The notes: generated from the sequence alone by a model not told the origin. Positions 1-11,804 are shown, counted from the stretch's first letter. The stretch: DNA of 64,000 nt from Taxawa tesnikishii (nom. ined.) (GCA_030247885.1 JAPDRO010000002.1:1922001-1986000), one strand, 5' to 3'. Numbers and translations: made by a program.

Positions 1-1964
1 CACCTCGCAGCATAGTTCGGATATACCCAAGGGTGCACCCAGCCTTCGTTGAGTTGCACATACATCTCGTCTCCCATGGCTCGCATGTATGATGCCATCA
101 TATTGTCTTTTCGAGGATCCGTCCAGCGGAGTTCGACGGATAAGAGAATTAGTGGGCCGTCTGAGGGTTCTAGGGTGAAGATGTTGCTGCTTGCGCGGAG
201 ATGTGGGACGGTGATAGGCTGGAAGGTTATTCCCAGAGTACTGTTTGCGTCGAAAAAGGGAGGGTCGGTGGTGTTGGTGGCGGAGCTCAGCCAGATTTGG
301 AAGATCGTGTAGATTCGGTGCATGGCGGGAAAGGAGTTCTTGATGGTCAAAGTGAATTTCTGTACGCTTGGAGAAGGACGGGTTAGCCATACGACTGTAC
401 GAGGAGTTTGTGCGATCCGACAAGTGATGGAAGGGACATGCAATCGGCGTCTCACCGAAACCCGGGCACATTGCCTTCATTAATGTCCTCCGCACTGGTG
501 CTCATATTCATCATCCGCAAGTTGCTGTACGTGTGCGGTATACCGGTCCATCGTCTTGTCAACTTCCCGTTCGCCTTGCCGCGGTTGTTGATCAAGTACG
601 CTACGAACGTGGATCTCTTCCACTCCTCGATCCAGGCGAAGGACAGATATCCGGTGGTCTCAACCTCCTCCTCAGCCCTAGCGTTCTGCGCCTCAAGCGC
701 GTGTAGCAGGTCCGGCACCTGCTGTTCCTCATACCCGATCGCACCACCCCAAACCCCAGTCGGCGCAAGTCGAATTGCAGGCACCTTGATCTTCGTCACA
801 ATGCCAAATGCACCCAAACTCCCCTTCAGCGCCCAAAACAAATCAGCATTCTGCGCAGCGTTGGCCCGTACGATCCCCCAGCTCTTTCGGCGCCCACACT
901 AGCACCTGCATCAGCATCGGGACATGCGGTCACAACTTCGAACTCGACCACACTATCACATGTCCACCCGTACTCGTTCGCAAACCATGACATCCCGCCT
1001 CCGAGTACATATCCACCGACGCCGACGTCCGCAACCCGCCCGCCAGAGACTGTGAGAGGGGGTCATACGCTTCCAGCGCGCGGTAGACATCGCCCCAGCG
1101 CGCTCCTGTGGAAACCCATACCTCGCTGCCATCGCCAGTAATCTGGGTGACGTTCATCAGGGAGAGATCGAATGTGATGCTTTCTGTTCTCGTCAATGGC
1201 TTCGGCCGAGACCCCGCGCCTTGAATTGTATCCTGGTTTTCGACCCTGGACTGATGAGAAGAAGCGCCACCTTGGCATCCGTGATGGCATCCGGCGTTGG
1301 AGGCGCCGGTGACGGACGAGTGACCGCCAGAACGTATTGCAAAGGTAGTATTGGTGGCGACGATGACGCGGAGGCCGAGATGCGTTTCGTCGGTGGAAGA
1401 AGGGAGGAAGAGGCATGTGGGATGGAGTTCGCTCTGTTGGGCGGACCAGTATGTGGATTGCTGACGTAGGTAGGTTGGAGAGGTGGGATAGTAGACACTG
1501 TGTGGGAGGATGTGTGATAGATACCCACACTGGGGTGGAGTGCGTTAGCGGTCAGTCACTAATCTTCAGGGTGTTCTCATCAGCACAGCACGGCGAGCCA
1601 TGACGTGCTGTATTAATGTAGACGACCATACTTAGAGCCCATAGCGAACAATAAAAAGGTCAAGTAAGGTAACCTTAACGGTCCGATGAGCAACTGTGCA
1701 GTGACCGGACTGCAGACTAGATGACGAATAGAATGCTGCCATGGGTTGTACTGTACTATCCTCAGGGCGCAGTGTGGACATTGAAAACCGAAGGAAATTT
1801 TGCCTTTGATACGAAAGATGGATTGTTCAAAGACTGCAATGTAGAGTGAGAATACTCACCGCTGAACCCCCTTCCGGCGTGCTCACGCTTATCTGAGGGA
1901 CATCGTCCAGAGCTATGGCCCCCGCGAAGAGACCAATAGAAACAGCTACACCGTAGCGGATCAT
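1..1964 (-). CDS. BBE-like FAD-linked oxidoreductase, partial, frame-broken
   Basis: Secreted flavoenzyme of the berberine-bridge/FAD_binding_4 type; its C-terminal end lies beyond the left edge. Read on the minus strand: a signal peptide from ATG 1964 (MIRYGVAVSIGLFAGAIA), donor at 1859, then STYWSAQQSELHP and the flavin-attachment motif RSGGH (around 1310-1420), ITFDLSLMN, GVGGYVLGGGMSWFANEYGW (around 960-1025), NADLFWALKGSLGAFGIVTK (around 790-850) and the BBE C-terminal motif WVYPNYA near base 10. The frame changes near 1022 and 865; one missing G in each short G run restores it. About 38 residues between TGASNA and ITFDLS match nothing I know and could be an unrecognised intron or decay. 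The join between the first exon and the YPTSPTY segment is unresolved. The family call is firm; intactness is not. Confidence 0.75.
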
Positions 1965-2839
1965 GTTATGGTATGTAGGGAGGAGAGACCTGAGAAGGAA
2001 GAAGAACGCGCAGACGCAAAGAAGCAGCAGCCGTCCTTTGTGTTTGTAGCCTTTGGTGCTCACAGAGAATGCCAGAGTTCTTTTGCAAGAGGGGTAAGTC
2101 AACTTGTTGGTGGACTTTCTTCAATATGCCTAATCTCGACGGCATGGAGCGGTCAAGGCTCTTTTCGCACTTTGGAGTGTTTCTTGAAGTGCTGGTTCCG
2201 TGTGGTGGTTGTGCGAGAAAGACGCAGGCGCGACAGATGATGGATTGCGGATGGACGAACTGCCTTCTTACGCCGAGCCGCCAAAGAGGGAAGCTAGTCT
2301 CCACAAGCGCTAATATTAGAGTTGAAACGAGTCAAGCACGTGCGAAACGTGCCGTAGGGAATGGAAACGGGAAGGTTGGAACAACGGGGATAGACAGACA
2401 GCAGACCTCGATTGCAATGAACCCGAATGCGAGTGTTGATTGAGAAAACCATCCATCTACAACACGGGCAGGGGAGGAGTAGTAACAAAGCGATCTCCTG
2501 GATTCTGGGAGATCAGCAAGACCATATGCACCCACGGATCCAGGCCAATGCCCTGGTCAAGCTAGACTTCCGCGCCAACATGAGGCTGACAGGGTGCGCG
2601 CCTATTGCTGTGCAGCTTGAGCACCTTAAGGCCCCCAGCCAGCCCACCAGGGACTGTCCCTCTCATGTTCTCCGACCGCTTGCTGTCTGTTACTCGTTTA
2701 CCGTTTCCGCTCTGTTACTGACCCTACACACATCTTGTATACATATCCCCACGGCTTTCTTCAGTGGACGCCTGCTCTACCATTCGTTGTGTTACCGCCA
2801 GCCAATCCCTTGTCTGCAGCACTGTTGCAGCTTCCAGCT
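1965..2839. other. divergent intergenic region
   Basis: 875 bp between the BBE-like gene (-) and the protease-like gene (+); it must hold both promoters. Open frames here on both strands have no recognisable motif or coding character. Confidence 0.5.
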
Positions 2840-4857
2840 ATGTGGGCCGTGGCCTCGCGACATCTCTGCTCCCTCCTAAGCCTTCTCCTTACCACCACAG
2901 TCGCAGCAGCGACAATAGCACCGGCGCAAGAACGCGATGCGATTTTAGTAGAAAGAGTAGACAAGAGGGCGGCGAATGCGACCAAGATACCTGCCGCAAT
3001 AAATATACCGCCGTCGCAATACTGGGAAGGGAACGACGGGCCATGGTGCGTAGCCATTGCATGCCCTTTGCTGCGTCGTGGTAGCATCTGACCTTGATCA
3101 CAGGTCGTCATTCGGCCTTCAAATTGGGGGTGGAACACAGCCGCAAAATGTCCGTGTTATGGTTTCGACAGCAGGCTTCGCGACATGGACGATAAACCAG
3201 GACAAAGGCTGTCCCAACGTCACGCAAGGGTTTGGTCTCGACTGTCCGAATTCGCGCGGCAAACTATTCTACTCGAATGAATCCACGACATACATTGAAA
3301 ACTCGATCTTCGAGACGGCACTCGAGACTAACCTCAACATGGACACAACCGCAGATTTCGGCTTCGATACCATCACCATGGGATATACAAAGTTCGATGG
3401 TGCCCCATCCGTCGACCACGCGGTGATTGGACGTGTGGCAGATTTCAATTTCTGGCTCGGTATCTTCGGACTCAATCCCAGACCGACCAATTTTACCACT
3501 TTCAATGCACCCCAACCTAGCTTTATGACTCAACTGAGGAATGAGAACAATACACAGATCCCCAGTTTGACTTGGGCGTACACAGCCGGAAACCAGTACC
3601 GTGAGTCTTACCGAGTCTTACTCTTACCCATACGCACAAATGCTGATCATACTCGGTAAAACTGCAGGCTTCAACAACGTTTATGGCAGTCTGGTGTTGG
3701 GCGGCTACGATGCAGCACGCTTCGACGCCTCGAAAGCAGTCAGCTTCCCTTTTCATGCGGACGTCGGCCGGGACCTGGTCGTCTCCGTTAAGACCATCAC
3801 GCACAGCGAAGCTGGCACCTTGTCTTCCACCGCTTTCCCCGCCTTTATTGACTCGACCGTCCCGCACCTCTGGCTTCCCAAAGACGTCTGCAAGAACTTC
3901 GAGAAAGCGTTCGGACTGACTTACGACGAGGACTACGGCCTCTACCTTGTCAACTCGAGCCTGCACACTCAGCTCCAACAGCAAAATGCCTCCGTAACAC
4001 TAACCCTCGCCGCGCCGAATGGCACGGTGGACATCACGCTCCCCTACAGCGCCTTCGACCTGCAGGCCTCGTGGCCAGTTATCGTCGAGCATCAATTCAC
4101 CGCCAACGACACCCCCTCAAACACCAGCTACTACTTCCCACTCAAGCGCGCCGACAACGAAACCCAATATACACTCGGCCGCGCCTTCCTGCAAGAAGCC
4201 TACCTGATCGCAGACTATGATCGTAGCAATTTCACCGTCGCGCCCTGCATATGGGACAACGCGATCCAGAACAACCAAATCGACATCAAATCCATCCTCG
4301 CGCCCAACACCACCCTGCCGGACGGCACCAACGGGGAGGCGGAAGCGGATTCAGCACCGGCGCCATCGTCGGCGTCGTCGTCGGCATCGTCGCCGTCATC
4401 GCCATCCTCTGCGCCATCCTGTGGTGCCTGCGCCGCAAAAGAACCAGCGCAAAGCAAAAGCAAAACGCATCTCGGAGCTCGAAGCGACCGAAGCCGCGGC
4501 GGCGGCGCGGGAGCGCGAAAAGTCCTCCACCGACGAGTCGAAACCGTTCATCAGCGCGCCCATGGGCGGCGAGTTGGCCGGCGGCGAGATCCACGAGATG
4601 GCGAGTCCGTACAAGCCCGCCGCGGCCGAGATGGATTCGCCCTACCGCATCGATCCGAACAAGGTCGGGTACTCGGAGGTCGAGGGGAGCGGGCCCGTCG
4701 AGTACTTTGGCAAGAACGGCCGCGTGGGCGCGCAGGAGGTGCAGGGGATGTCCCGGTTTACGAGATGCCGGGCAGTGACGTTTACGAGATGCCCGGGTCG
4801 GAGGTCGGGGCGAAACCGCCCGGGCGAGGGGAGAGACGTGGGTCGGGTGGTAGGTAG
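2840..4857 (+). CDS. membrane-anchored aspartyl-protease-like protein (A1 fold, probably inactive)
   Basis: Peptidase A1-like surface protein, about 631 aa after frame repair. Exons 2840..3045, 3104..3600, 3668..4857; introns are GT-AG and in phase. In order: signal peptide (residues 1-24), Kex2-like DKR (41-43), N-glycosylation sites, A1 fold, Gly/Ser linker, one transmembrane helix (GAIVGVVVGIVAVIAILCAI), basic stop-transfer and a cytoplasmic tail ending in the repeat VYEMPGSDVYEMPGSE. The first active-site motif, normally DTG, reads STAG (residues 90-93), so the first catalytic Asp is absent; the second reads IDST and keeps Asp. This is known in fungal A1-like proteins and points to a non-proteolytic role. 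Frame breaks at 4333-4336 (GGGG), 4437-4440 (AAAA) and 4744-4747 (GGGG) are each repaired by one added base; with them exon lengths sum to 1896, a multiple of three. Confidence 0.85.
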
Positions 4858-4865
4858 GTAGAGAA

Positions 4866-4885
4866 GGGGGGGGGGGGGGGGGGGG
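4866..4885 (+). repeat. G20 homopolymer
   Basis: Twenty consecutive G just after the stop of the protease-like gene. Its true length is uncertain given the homopolymer problems elsewhere in the window. Confidence 0.95.
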
Positions 4886-5806
4886 TTAGTGGCGGTTGTA
4901 TATACTTTGCCCCTGTCTGGTTATGGGAATTCCTGAGACGTTTTTGGATCAAGGCGACGAGATATCATGGATTCGCGGATGTACTGGGCGTTTGGGCGCT
5001 GTTCGGAGCGCAAGGGGGTTTCGTGGCGATATCCTTGGGTATTTGGATTTCAATTTCTTCATGCGAGCATCGTTTTTTTTCGATCATCTGCGCGCCAGCG
5101 GTGCGTTTCCAGCCCAGCCCAGTCCACCGCCCCGTTTCCTGCTACCAGTTGAGCTATCGTTGAGAGAAGATAGCATTCTTCCGTTTCAGCAGGCACTCCG
5201 GTAGTCGTCTAGCGTGATCCAAATGGCTGCGGTTCTGTATCATGCCATTTCGGAAGGGGGCTGAGCATTTCCCGTCACGCCAACTCTTCACCGCTTTCTC
5301 CAGCCTGCTTTGGATGCGTACACATGCCTCGCCTCTGTCACTCCCTTTCCACTACAACGTGTTTCAGTGCCCCGAGCGCGACTCTCAGGACAGGTTTGTA
5401 ACCCGGGTAACTCGAGAGATACGACGGGGAGACAGACTGGCAGCCCTATTGCTCGTCACCAGCAAAGCTCGTCTTCAGAGAGGAACAAGCCCTGTCGGCA
5501 AGTGCGGAGGCCAGAGAGGTGGACGCAAGATAAAGAGCAGGCGCAGTGTGAGGTAGGTGTAGGTATTCTAAGCTAGTAAAGCTATATCGATGAATGTGGG
5601 TAGCCGAGTTGGTGTTCACTTCCAGCCAGTTGCTGCAACAAAATTACAAAAAGCATTGGGCACATGATGCCCGAAGGGACACTGTCGAAAGAAAAACTAG
5701 ACAACATGTGGTTTTTGCAGCAATTGGAAGCTAAGGCAGACGTATGCGGAGACTGTGCGGACGGTCCTTTGATAGCCACGTCCTTTCTGCCTGGAGGTAG
5801 AGTCAT
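4886..5806. other. convergent 3' intergenic region
   Basis: Lies between two converging genes. Open frames near 4900-5560 show no motif or splice pattern; I see nothing beyond 3' flanks. Confidence 0.5.
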
Positions 5807-7073
5807 TCACCATCCGTTCAATTTCTCCTTGACAAGCATGACGAGCTTTGGCCATTGGCTTCTTTCGAGCTCTGTCAAAAACGGTCAGTCGCGGAATTCT
5901 GTATAGTCTAGAACATACATACCCTTGATTCGTGCTGTGATCACGGCGTCTTTAGCAGCGACTTGGGCGGTATCGGCTTTGTCCGATTGAGCAGGAGTAG
6001 TGTCCGCTTCGACTTTGGTAGATCTGTGAAAAGGCGAGAAACCGGAGATTGTACCATGCAACTGAGTCGGGTGAACGGAGGGTCTCAAGCTAAGAAGCTT
6101 CATTGCCCTAGCAAAGCGCTTCCTGTGCGCTTCGGTCATGTCCAGAGATTCGGGAGTGACCAACACGGATTTCCCCGACCTGCCATAGTATACGTCGCCG
6201 AAACCCTCTCTGCACAACCTGTCCAACACTGCCTTGTATTCAACTGCCTCGGTAGGTAACGTAAGGTAGCATATGGTTGCGTGCTCGGGAGAGTGATGAT
6301 CCGACGAGAAGCGCTTGTCGTTTCGACAGAGGTAGTTGGTGATATCGTCACCGAGGTTCTCGTGCATAATGAAGGCTTGTAATCCAAAGTGTTTGCGCAG
6401 GACCTTCCAACGACGTTAGTCTCTTATTCGAGGTGCATAAGACATTAGGGTACCTTGTCGTAGCGATCAAAAGGCTTATCTTTGCCTTGGGTGGTCTTCT
6501 CAAGCCACGCCGATTCTCTGTCCATCATTCGTTCGACACACCAGTCATCTTCAGCCAAGATAATGTCATCCATTTTGTTTTCCACGAGCTTATCAAATCC
6601 CTCTGGCGTCGGCTCGCGGGTTTCGTATCTGTCCATGATCTTCTCGTAGTCATACTGATCGGGATACTCCTCACAGATCTGCTTCTCGGCCTCCTCTCTG
6701 AAGTTCACATGCTCAGGGACGGTAACATGGTGGTTTGGCCGGCAGGATCCCTCGAAGCAGCAGTATTCTGTTGACCACTTGGTGCAACCCATCCAACAAA
6801 GTGAACGATCTCGTTTGTCTTCCATCAGCTTGTCCTCGATTATTGTCACGAGTTCTTTCGGAAGGCGCGTAATACAGGCTTGCTCTCCCTTGCCAAACTG
6901 GTTGCAGAGACGCAAAGCGATGATCTCGGGAAGTGCGGCGGCATAACCATCCAGGTTCGTCAGCAGCCGCGTGACACTGACTGGAATGCCCCTACAGCAC
7001 GACTTAGTAAGGTGAGTATCTTGGGCAAGGTTGAGGACGTATACCAGGTGATAGTAACGGTACCGTCCGCCAT
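5807..7073 (-). CDS. hypothetical protein, 370 aa, four exons
   Basis: Not recognised. Exons 7073..7045, 6991..6454, 6403..5923, 5871..5807 (29+538+481+65 = 1113 nt) give an unbroken frame; every junction has GT-AG with branch-like TAAC or CTAA motifs, which makes the model strong. The N-terminus has a leucine-rich stretch (TRLLTNLDGYAAALPEIIAL, then TRLPKELVTIIEDKLMEDKR) resembling the short helices of fungal F-box or LPxE-type proteins, but I cannot assign that domain. The middle is acidic and rich in Cys, Tyr and Trp (CWMGCTKWSTEYCC), and the C-terminus is helical and basic. No signal peptide or membrane segment. Probably a cytosolic or nuclear lineage-specific protein. Confidence 0.8.
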
Positions 7074-8125
7074 ACTGAAGCCGTTGCAGTCAGCGATGAT
7101 GGCGTCGTGGTGGGTGAGATGCGATGGGGCAAAAGCGACGAGGTTTCAGAAACAAGCGGGCTGAGCGACTCTCCGCGTGGATGAGTGATGCAGATTGTAA
7201 CGAGCGAGGTGGGGTGGTGTAAGATTTGAGATGTAGTCGGGTTGAAGAGCTGTGATACGAAATTGGAAGGCACGCGTAGTTCACAGGGCTTCAGGCAGAC
7301 GCGTTCCGCCGATGACCAAACGCCTAGAGATGAAATTACAAATGGACTTTGACGACTTGAAGGTGAGGCATCTTTCATAGACCAGCGATGAAGCTTTCAC
7401 CCTCCTCGTAGGTTGCGAACGCTGGGCAGAATGAGAATGAAATGCAAGGCCCAACAACCGCAACTGCTCTTCGTGTGATATACCTACAATTAGGCCTTCC
7501 CACCACTGGCTATGACTAAGTGTCTGGCAACTTTACGAACGCGGGGAGGTGCTTTGGGAACCACAGAACTGCAGTAAATTGGCACGGATGCGACAGGATA
7601 GACACGATGTTCGATCCATGTAAAATGCGCCAAGAACCACAGAACGCGTACAGTACGCGCTACAGATACGCGGCTAAAGGTCGGCTTGGTCGAGATCCAT
7701 GTTTTGCGACACTCCTGCAACCCTCGTCATTATTTCTGTGCTCTTTCAAGGCACGGCTCATAGCAATATGACCAAGCGATGAATTGCTTCCATTGTTGCG
7801 GTCGCGTTGCAAAAAGCCTAGTGAGATACACCACGCCTTGACCCAATTCCTTCATGCAGGATGCGGTGCCCCTCCCGCATGGTCACATTCATGCTCGGTC
7901 CGGCGCTGCGGCATGCGGAAACGCAAAGGTCTTCCTTAGATCAGCATCAGAGTGCATGTTTGATCACAGTCAATGCCATGTTCTCCGTCCCGGCAAAGGT
8001 GCATGTCCCGGAAGTGACTAAGAGGCGCTAGTTGCGGGATCTATGGAGTAAGAGAGGGAAGTATGGTCATTGTATGCGTTGCGACCATAATGATGTTCCA
8101 ACATCTTTTCACGCCTCGCGTTCTG
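7074..8125. other. intergenic, no gene seen
   Basis: About 1.05 kb between the start of the 370-aa gene and the 3' end of the Zn2Cys6 regulator, both on the minus strand. Only short frames without motifs. Confidence 0.45.
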
Positions 8126-9532
8126 TCATCCGTCCAGCGTTGAGCTGTTGGTTGAACTGGCCGTCTGTTCCAGATCCTGTAAGTTTGCGAAGAGGAAGGC
8201 CGGTTGGCGCGTGACGGTAGCAGCATCGAGTTGGCCCGTGTGAGAGACGGCAGGAGCGGATGCAGAAATCATCGACCTGGGCCAGGCCAGCGCTTCTTCG
8301 AACTCCGGTCCCAAAACCTGCTCAATCTTAACCAGGAGTCTCCTCCCCATCCAGTCAACCACCATGCAACGTCCTGCAGATGCATCAGCACCGCAAAGTG
8401 TGCCAGGACCACAAGCGATATTGGGTGCCGCTGGACCAGCATATCAAGGAACGGCTCCCTAATACTGAACGGCCATCTGTGGACGCACCTGATCTGATGG
8501 TGATCAGAATCTGTTCTCTGGAACTCCTGCACGAGCCCAGCTGCTGATTTCAATGCTTCAATGCAGGCCTCTTTCTCCGCGTCGGTGCGATTCCGCATGC
8601 CTGGGTGGTTTTGTGCCGACTGGATGAAAGCCGCAACGTGCGGAAGCGTTGTACTGCGTCTTTTGATTTCGTCCGCGGCCATGGCCATTTCGTGTGTGTT
8701 TTCGAAGATCACCGCAACTTCGGATTGTGGAGAGCGCACATAATGCCCATGGCTCTCCAGAACAAGTGTTACACCCCGCATGAGACGCAATGAGGCGATG
8801 ATCTGGTCGATGGGGTCGTCGGCTTCGTTTCCCGGCAAGGATGCGTGCAGTCGCGCTTCACCGAGGGATGTGATAGCTGTAAAACAGGTGAAGGCGAAGA
8901 TGTCGAGGCTCTGTTCGCGCGTGAGGGTGCCCGAGGCGATGATTGGCATCACGGTACGCAGGGCTGCGTTCTGGTGAGCGGAGCCTCGAAGAAGAAATGC
9001 ACGACGTTGGTTTGAAAGAAGCGCGGCAAGATGCATTGCTGCTGTGGCGAGGATGGCATGCAAGACATACGGAGTCCGGAAGCCCATACGAACAAAGGTT
9101 TTGCGAAAAACATCTTGGTGCTCATCAGAGACTTTCCCATGCAGTGTTGGAACCGTTTCGAAGATGTAGTGATGGAGCAACTGAAGGTCCGTGACGTCCA
9201 GTGATCCGAAATCCGAGCCGTAACCGGGTAGAGGTGGTTGGGGAGAAGGACATGCTATCGGGACACAAGGTGAAGACGATTTCGTGAAGCTGCAACTAAA
9301 CGACAATCTGTTGCAGCCTCCACAGACAGGATGTATCTCGTCGCACTATATCCCTTCCCAGATTAGCCATCCAGTGATGGACCGGACCGAGTGATTGCAT
9401 CACCTTCGCGTGACGTTGTTTACATTGGAGACATCTACAGGCAAAGTTTGGTTAGCCAGTGCCTCGTAATGCTCGCAACAGGCAACTTTCCTACCCTTTT
9501 CGTGATTTGGTGTGCGGTCTTCTTGTTGGCAT
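8126..9532 (-). CDS. Zn2Cys6 transcription factor, sterol-uptake-control (UPC2-like) type
   Basis: Nuclear DNA-binding regulator, about 429 aa. Exons 9532..9495, 9434..9404, 9345..8126. Joining them gives MPTRRPHTKSRKG followed by a canonical cluster CLQCKQRHAKCDEIHP, VCGGCNRLSFSC (Cx2Cx6Cx6Cx2Cx6C) that is split by two small introns, as is common in this family. The rest is the fungal-specific domain found in proteins annotated as sterol uptake control protein, ending in a WW..GW segment and a leucine-rich tail. The frame breaks at 8345-8348 (CCCC on the plus strand); one added base joins GWGG to RRLLVKIEQVLGPEFEEALAW and makes the CDS 1290 nt. It is divergent from the RTA1-type gene, with CGTATA sites between them, so it may regulate itself and that gene (inference). 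Confidence 0.85.
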
Positions 9533-9585
9533 TGTGTACGTATGCAGGCTGAGGTTTGTACATGTTTCGCGGGTAAGGGCTGACA

Positions 9586-9721
9586 TATACGGTATACGCG
9601 TATTCGCCGCATGTACCGGGGCTCGCTGACTGCCAATGCGCAATCAGCCCCAGTCAGACTAACCCGGATCGGCACCAGGGTCTCAAGCGAGTACGGTAAG
9701 AGCGTATACCATCTCTATACG
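9586..9721. promoter_or_regulatory. cluster of four CGTATA (SRE-core-like) sites
   Basis: CGTATA or its complement occurs at 9586-9591, 9593-9598, 9703-9708 and 9716-9721, in the 395-bp spacer between the UPC2-like regulator and the RTA1-type gene. Yeast Upc2/Ecm22 bind the sterol regulatory element TCGTATA; these sites share the 6-bp core but not the leading T. About 0.2 copies would be expected by chance. Binding is inferred, not shown. Confidence 0.45.
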
Positions 9722-9927
9722 CGCGTCTGGTAGATGAACTCTTGCATCCAACCGTATCCACATACACATTGCATAAGATAAATACTTGCCTGCCTGCTTC
9801 GAGATGTGTTCTCCACTGCCATCCCCAACTGCTACATACCAGATACTCCTCGACATTGCATCCGGAGATCCAATCGTTTTCCCGGGCACTTGACCAGTCA
9901 CTGTTGATCCCCTGACCAAATACAAAA

Positions 9928-10830
9928 ATGTCCGCTCCCGATCCAGTCAAGTACCAGCTTTGGTACTACACGCCAACACAGCCTGGCGCAATAGTCATGG
10001 CAGCCATCTTCGGCATCCTCACACTCACGCACGCCTTCTTCCTGTTCAAGAAACGCACGTGGTTTTGCATCCCGCTCGTCATCGGCGGTATCTGTAAGTC
10101 CAACAGATGACGAACGTCTGGGTAGCTATCAAGCAGAAACTGACTCGCTCCCGCAGTCGAAGTAGTGGGGTATGCTGCCCGAGCAGTCTGTCACAACGAC
10201 CTCAAAGCCACAACGCCGTACGCCATCCAATCGGTCCTCATCCTTCTCGCCCCCATCCTCTTCGCTGCGTCGGTCTACATGTACCTGGGTCGCATCATCG
10301 CCGCCGTCAACGGTCAGGAGCACTGCATCGTACGCCCCAAATGGTTGACCAAGATCTTCGTCTCCGGCGACGTCATCTGCTTCTTGATCCAGGGCGGCGG
10401 AGGTGGCATGCTGGTCAGAGCCAAGACAGCATCCGATGTGTCCTTGGGCGAGAACATCGTTCTAGGAGGTCTGGTCCTCCAGATCGTCATCTTCTGCGTC
10501 TTCGTCGCGGTTGCGGGTGTATTCAACAGTCGCATGCGCAAAAGACCCACTCCTGGATCCAGCCAATTCCAGTGGCAGCGACTTTTGGCTGGTCTATATA
10601 TTGTGAGCGCTCTCATCACGCTCCGCAATGTCATCAGGTGTATCGAGTACGGAATGGGATCAGACGGGTATTTCCTACAGCACGAATGGACCACGTACGT
10701 CTTTGATGCAGCCGCCATGGCTCTTGTGCTGCTGTTCTGCCTGCAGTGGTACTTCAGCGGAATAGGATCGAGACCGAAGATGGAGAACATTGAGATCGCG
10801 CTAGAACAGAGGAACCAGCCGAAGTACTGA
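9928..10830 (+). CDS. RTA1-family seven-transmembrane protein (lipid-translocating exporter family)
   Basis: Plasma-membrane protein of the fungal RTA1 family, whose yeast members are linked to lipid asymmetry and resistance to membrane-active compounds. Exons 9928..10093 and 10157..10830 give 279 aa with no frame break. Family marks: YYTPTQPGAIVMA at the N-terminus, GYAARAV after helix 2, YMYLGRIIAAVNG, the block KIFVSGDVICFLIQGGGGGM, the acidic GENIVLGGLVLQ and the C-terminal EYGMGSDGYFLQHEW plus YVFDAAAMA. Length and about seven hydrophobic segments fit the family. Divergent neighbour of a UPC2-like regulator. A decayed paralogue lies at 16530-17272. Confidence 0.92.
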
Positions 10831-11354
10831 AGGTTGCGGAGAGTGACGACAATGAAGCAATAGGTTTCTTTATGTTTTCTTTTGGACCTTTCAAAACACC
10901 GCTATGCTGGTGCCTTTGTGCAGTTCGCCCGAAAGCTGCAGGAGCGCTTTAGCAACGACCGGATCATGACCCCCAACCCAAAGCACTTGAAAATCGTCAA
11001 TTGCGGTTCTTCCTACTCTAGAACCTGCACATCCGGTTCCTGCAGGAACAGCTCTCCTATCTCTGTCAGCTCTGCAGCAAAGCCAAGCCTGTCGGCCTGT
11101 CGGTCAGAGTACGTACCATGCGCATGCAGCAAGATAATCGCCGCCAATGGTCCTGCATGATGCATATGCGCTATGCAATGTGTGCAGGAGGGGTCTCCGT
11201 GTAGCCTCATTGGTGATGGGTGCAAGGCTAAATTGAATGCCTGTCTCGTGCTACGTGATTTCAGTTCTCGCTGTGGATACGCTCTTTACAAAGTGGAGCG
11301 GTGAGTGACCGATTCAGTCTGAGCGCTCAGGCTGATCATCTATCCACACGGGGT
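10831..11354. other. intergenic, no gene seen
   Basis: 3' flank of the RTA1-type gene. A minus-strand frame near 11013-11225 could be further remnant of the adjacent cyclodeaminase relic, but I could not match it. Confidence 0.4.
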
Positions 11355-11804
11355 TCTACAAGCATCACGATGATGACTCACTCCAGTGCGAATCAGCTCC
11401 CCAGACTCCTCCGAACAAGACTTCTTGGAGTCCACCCAAGCTTTGTCTGCCGAGCGAAGAGTTTCGGTGTCGATCACCTGCATCTCAGGCTTGTATGACC
11501 CATCAGAGATACGAATTGCGCTTTCTTTGCGCCGCGCTGCTTCTTCGCACCCTTCAGTTTCTTTGTATCGCTCTGCAAGTCGGCTGCCTTAAAGAGAGGT
11601 TCTCTTATTGGTGTGCAACAGCATATGACATCTGCAACGCTCAGAATTTCTCGCAATCTGGATGAGCGGCTTGCCAACGCCATGAGAGACCTCTTTGGTG
11701 TAGGTGGCTAGCCCGGAGGAGAGGGTGTCAAGTAGGCGAGTAGCATGGTCGGGTGTTAGACCGCGCAGAATAGCAGACTTGTCGGGCTCGGGAAGGACGA
11801 GCAT
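11355..11804 (-). pseudogene. ornithine cyclodeaminase/mu-crystallin-like relic
   Basis: Minus-strand remnant of the OCD family (NAD-dependent ornithine cyclodeaminase or related dehydrogenases). The N-terminal part starts at 11804: MLVLPEPDKSAILRGLTP, LLDTLSSGLATYTKE. It runs, in a shifted frame, directly into the C-terminal part: SVADVICCCTPIREPLF, then FVSLMG, SYKPEMQVIDTETLRSADKA and EESGELIRTG. The middle of the protein (roughly 170 residues including most of the Rossmann domain) is absent, and a Lys-rich stretch (KKLKGAKKQRGAKKA) interrupts the conserved part. One further frame change at 11499-11501 could be a homopolymer error, but the internal loss makes this a real relic. Family assignment rests on motif recall. 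Confidence 0.55.

Noticed and set aside
10107-10706. 199-codon plus frame overlapping the RTA1-type gene
   Set aside because: It lies in another frame of the RTA1 coding exon and has Arg/His-rich composition typical of a shadow frame.
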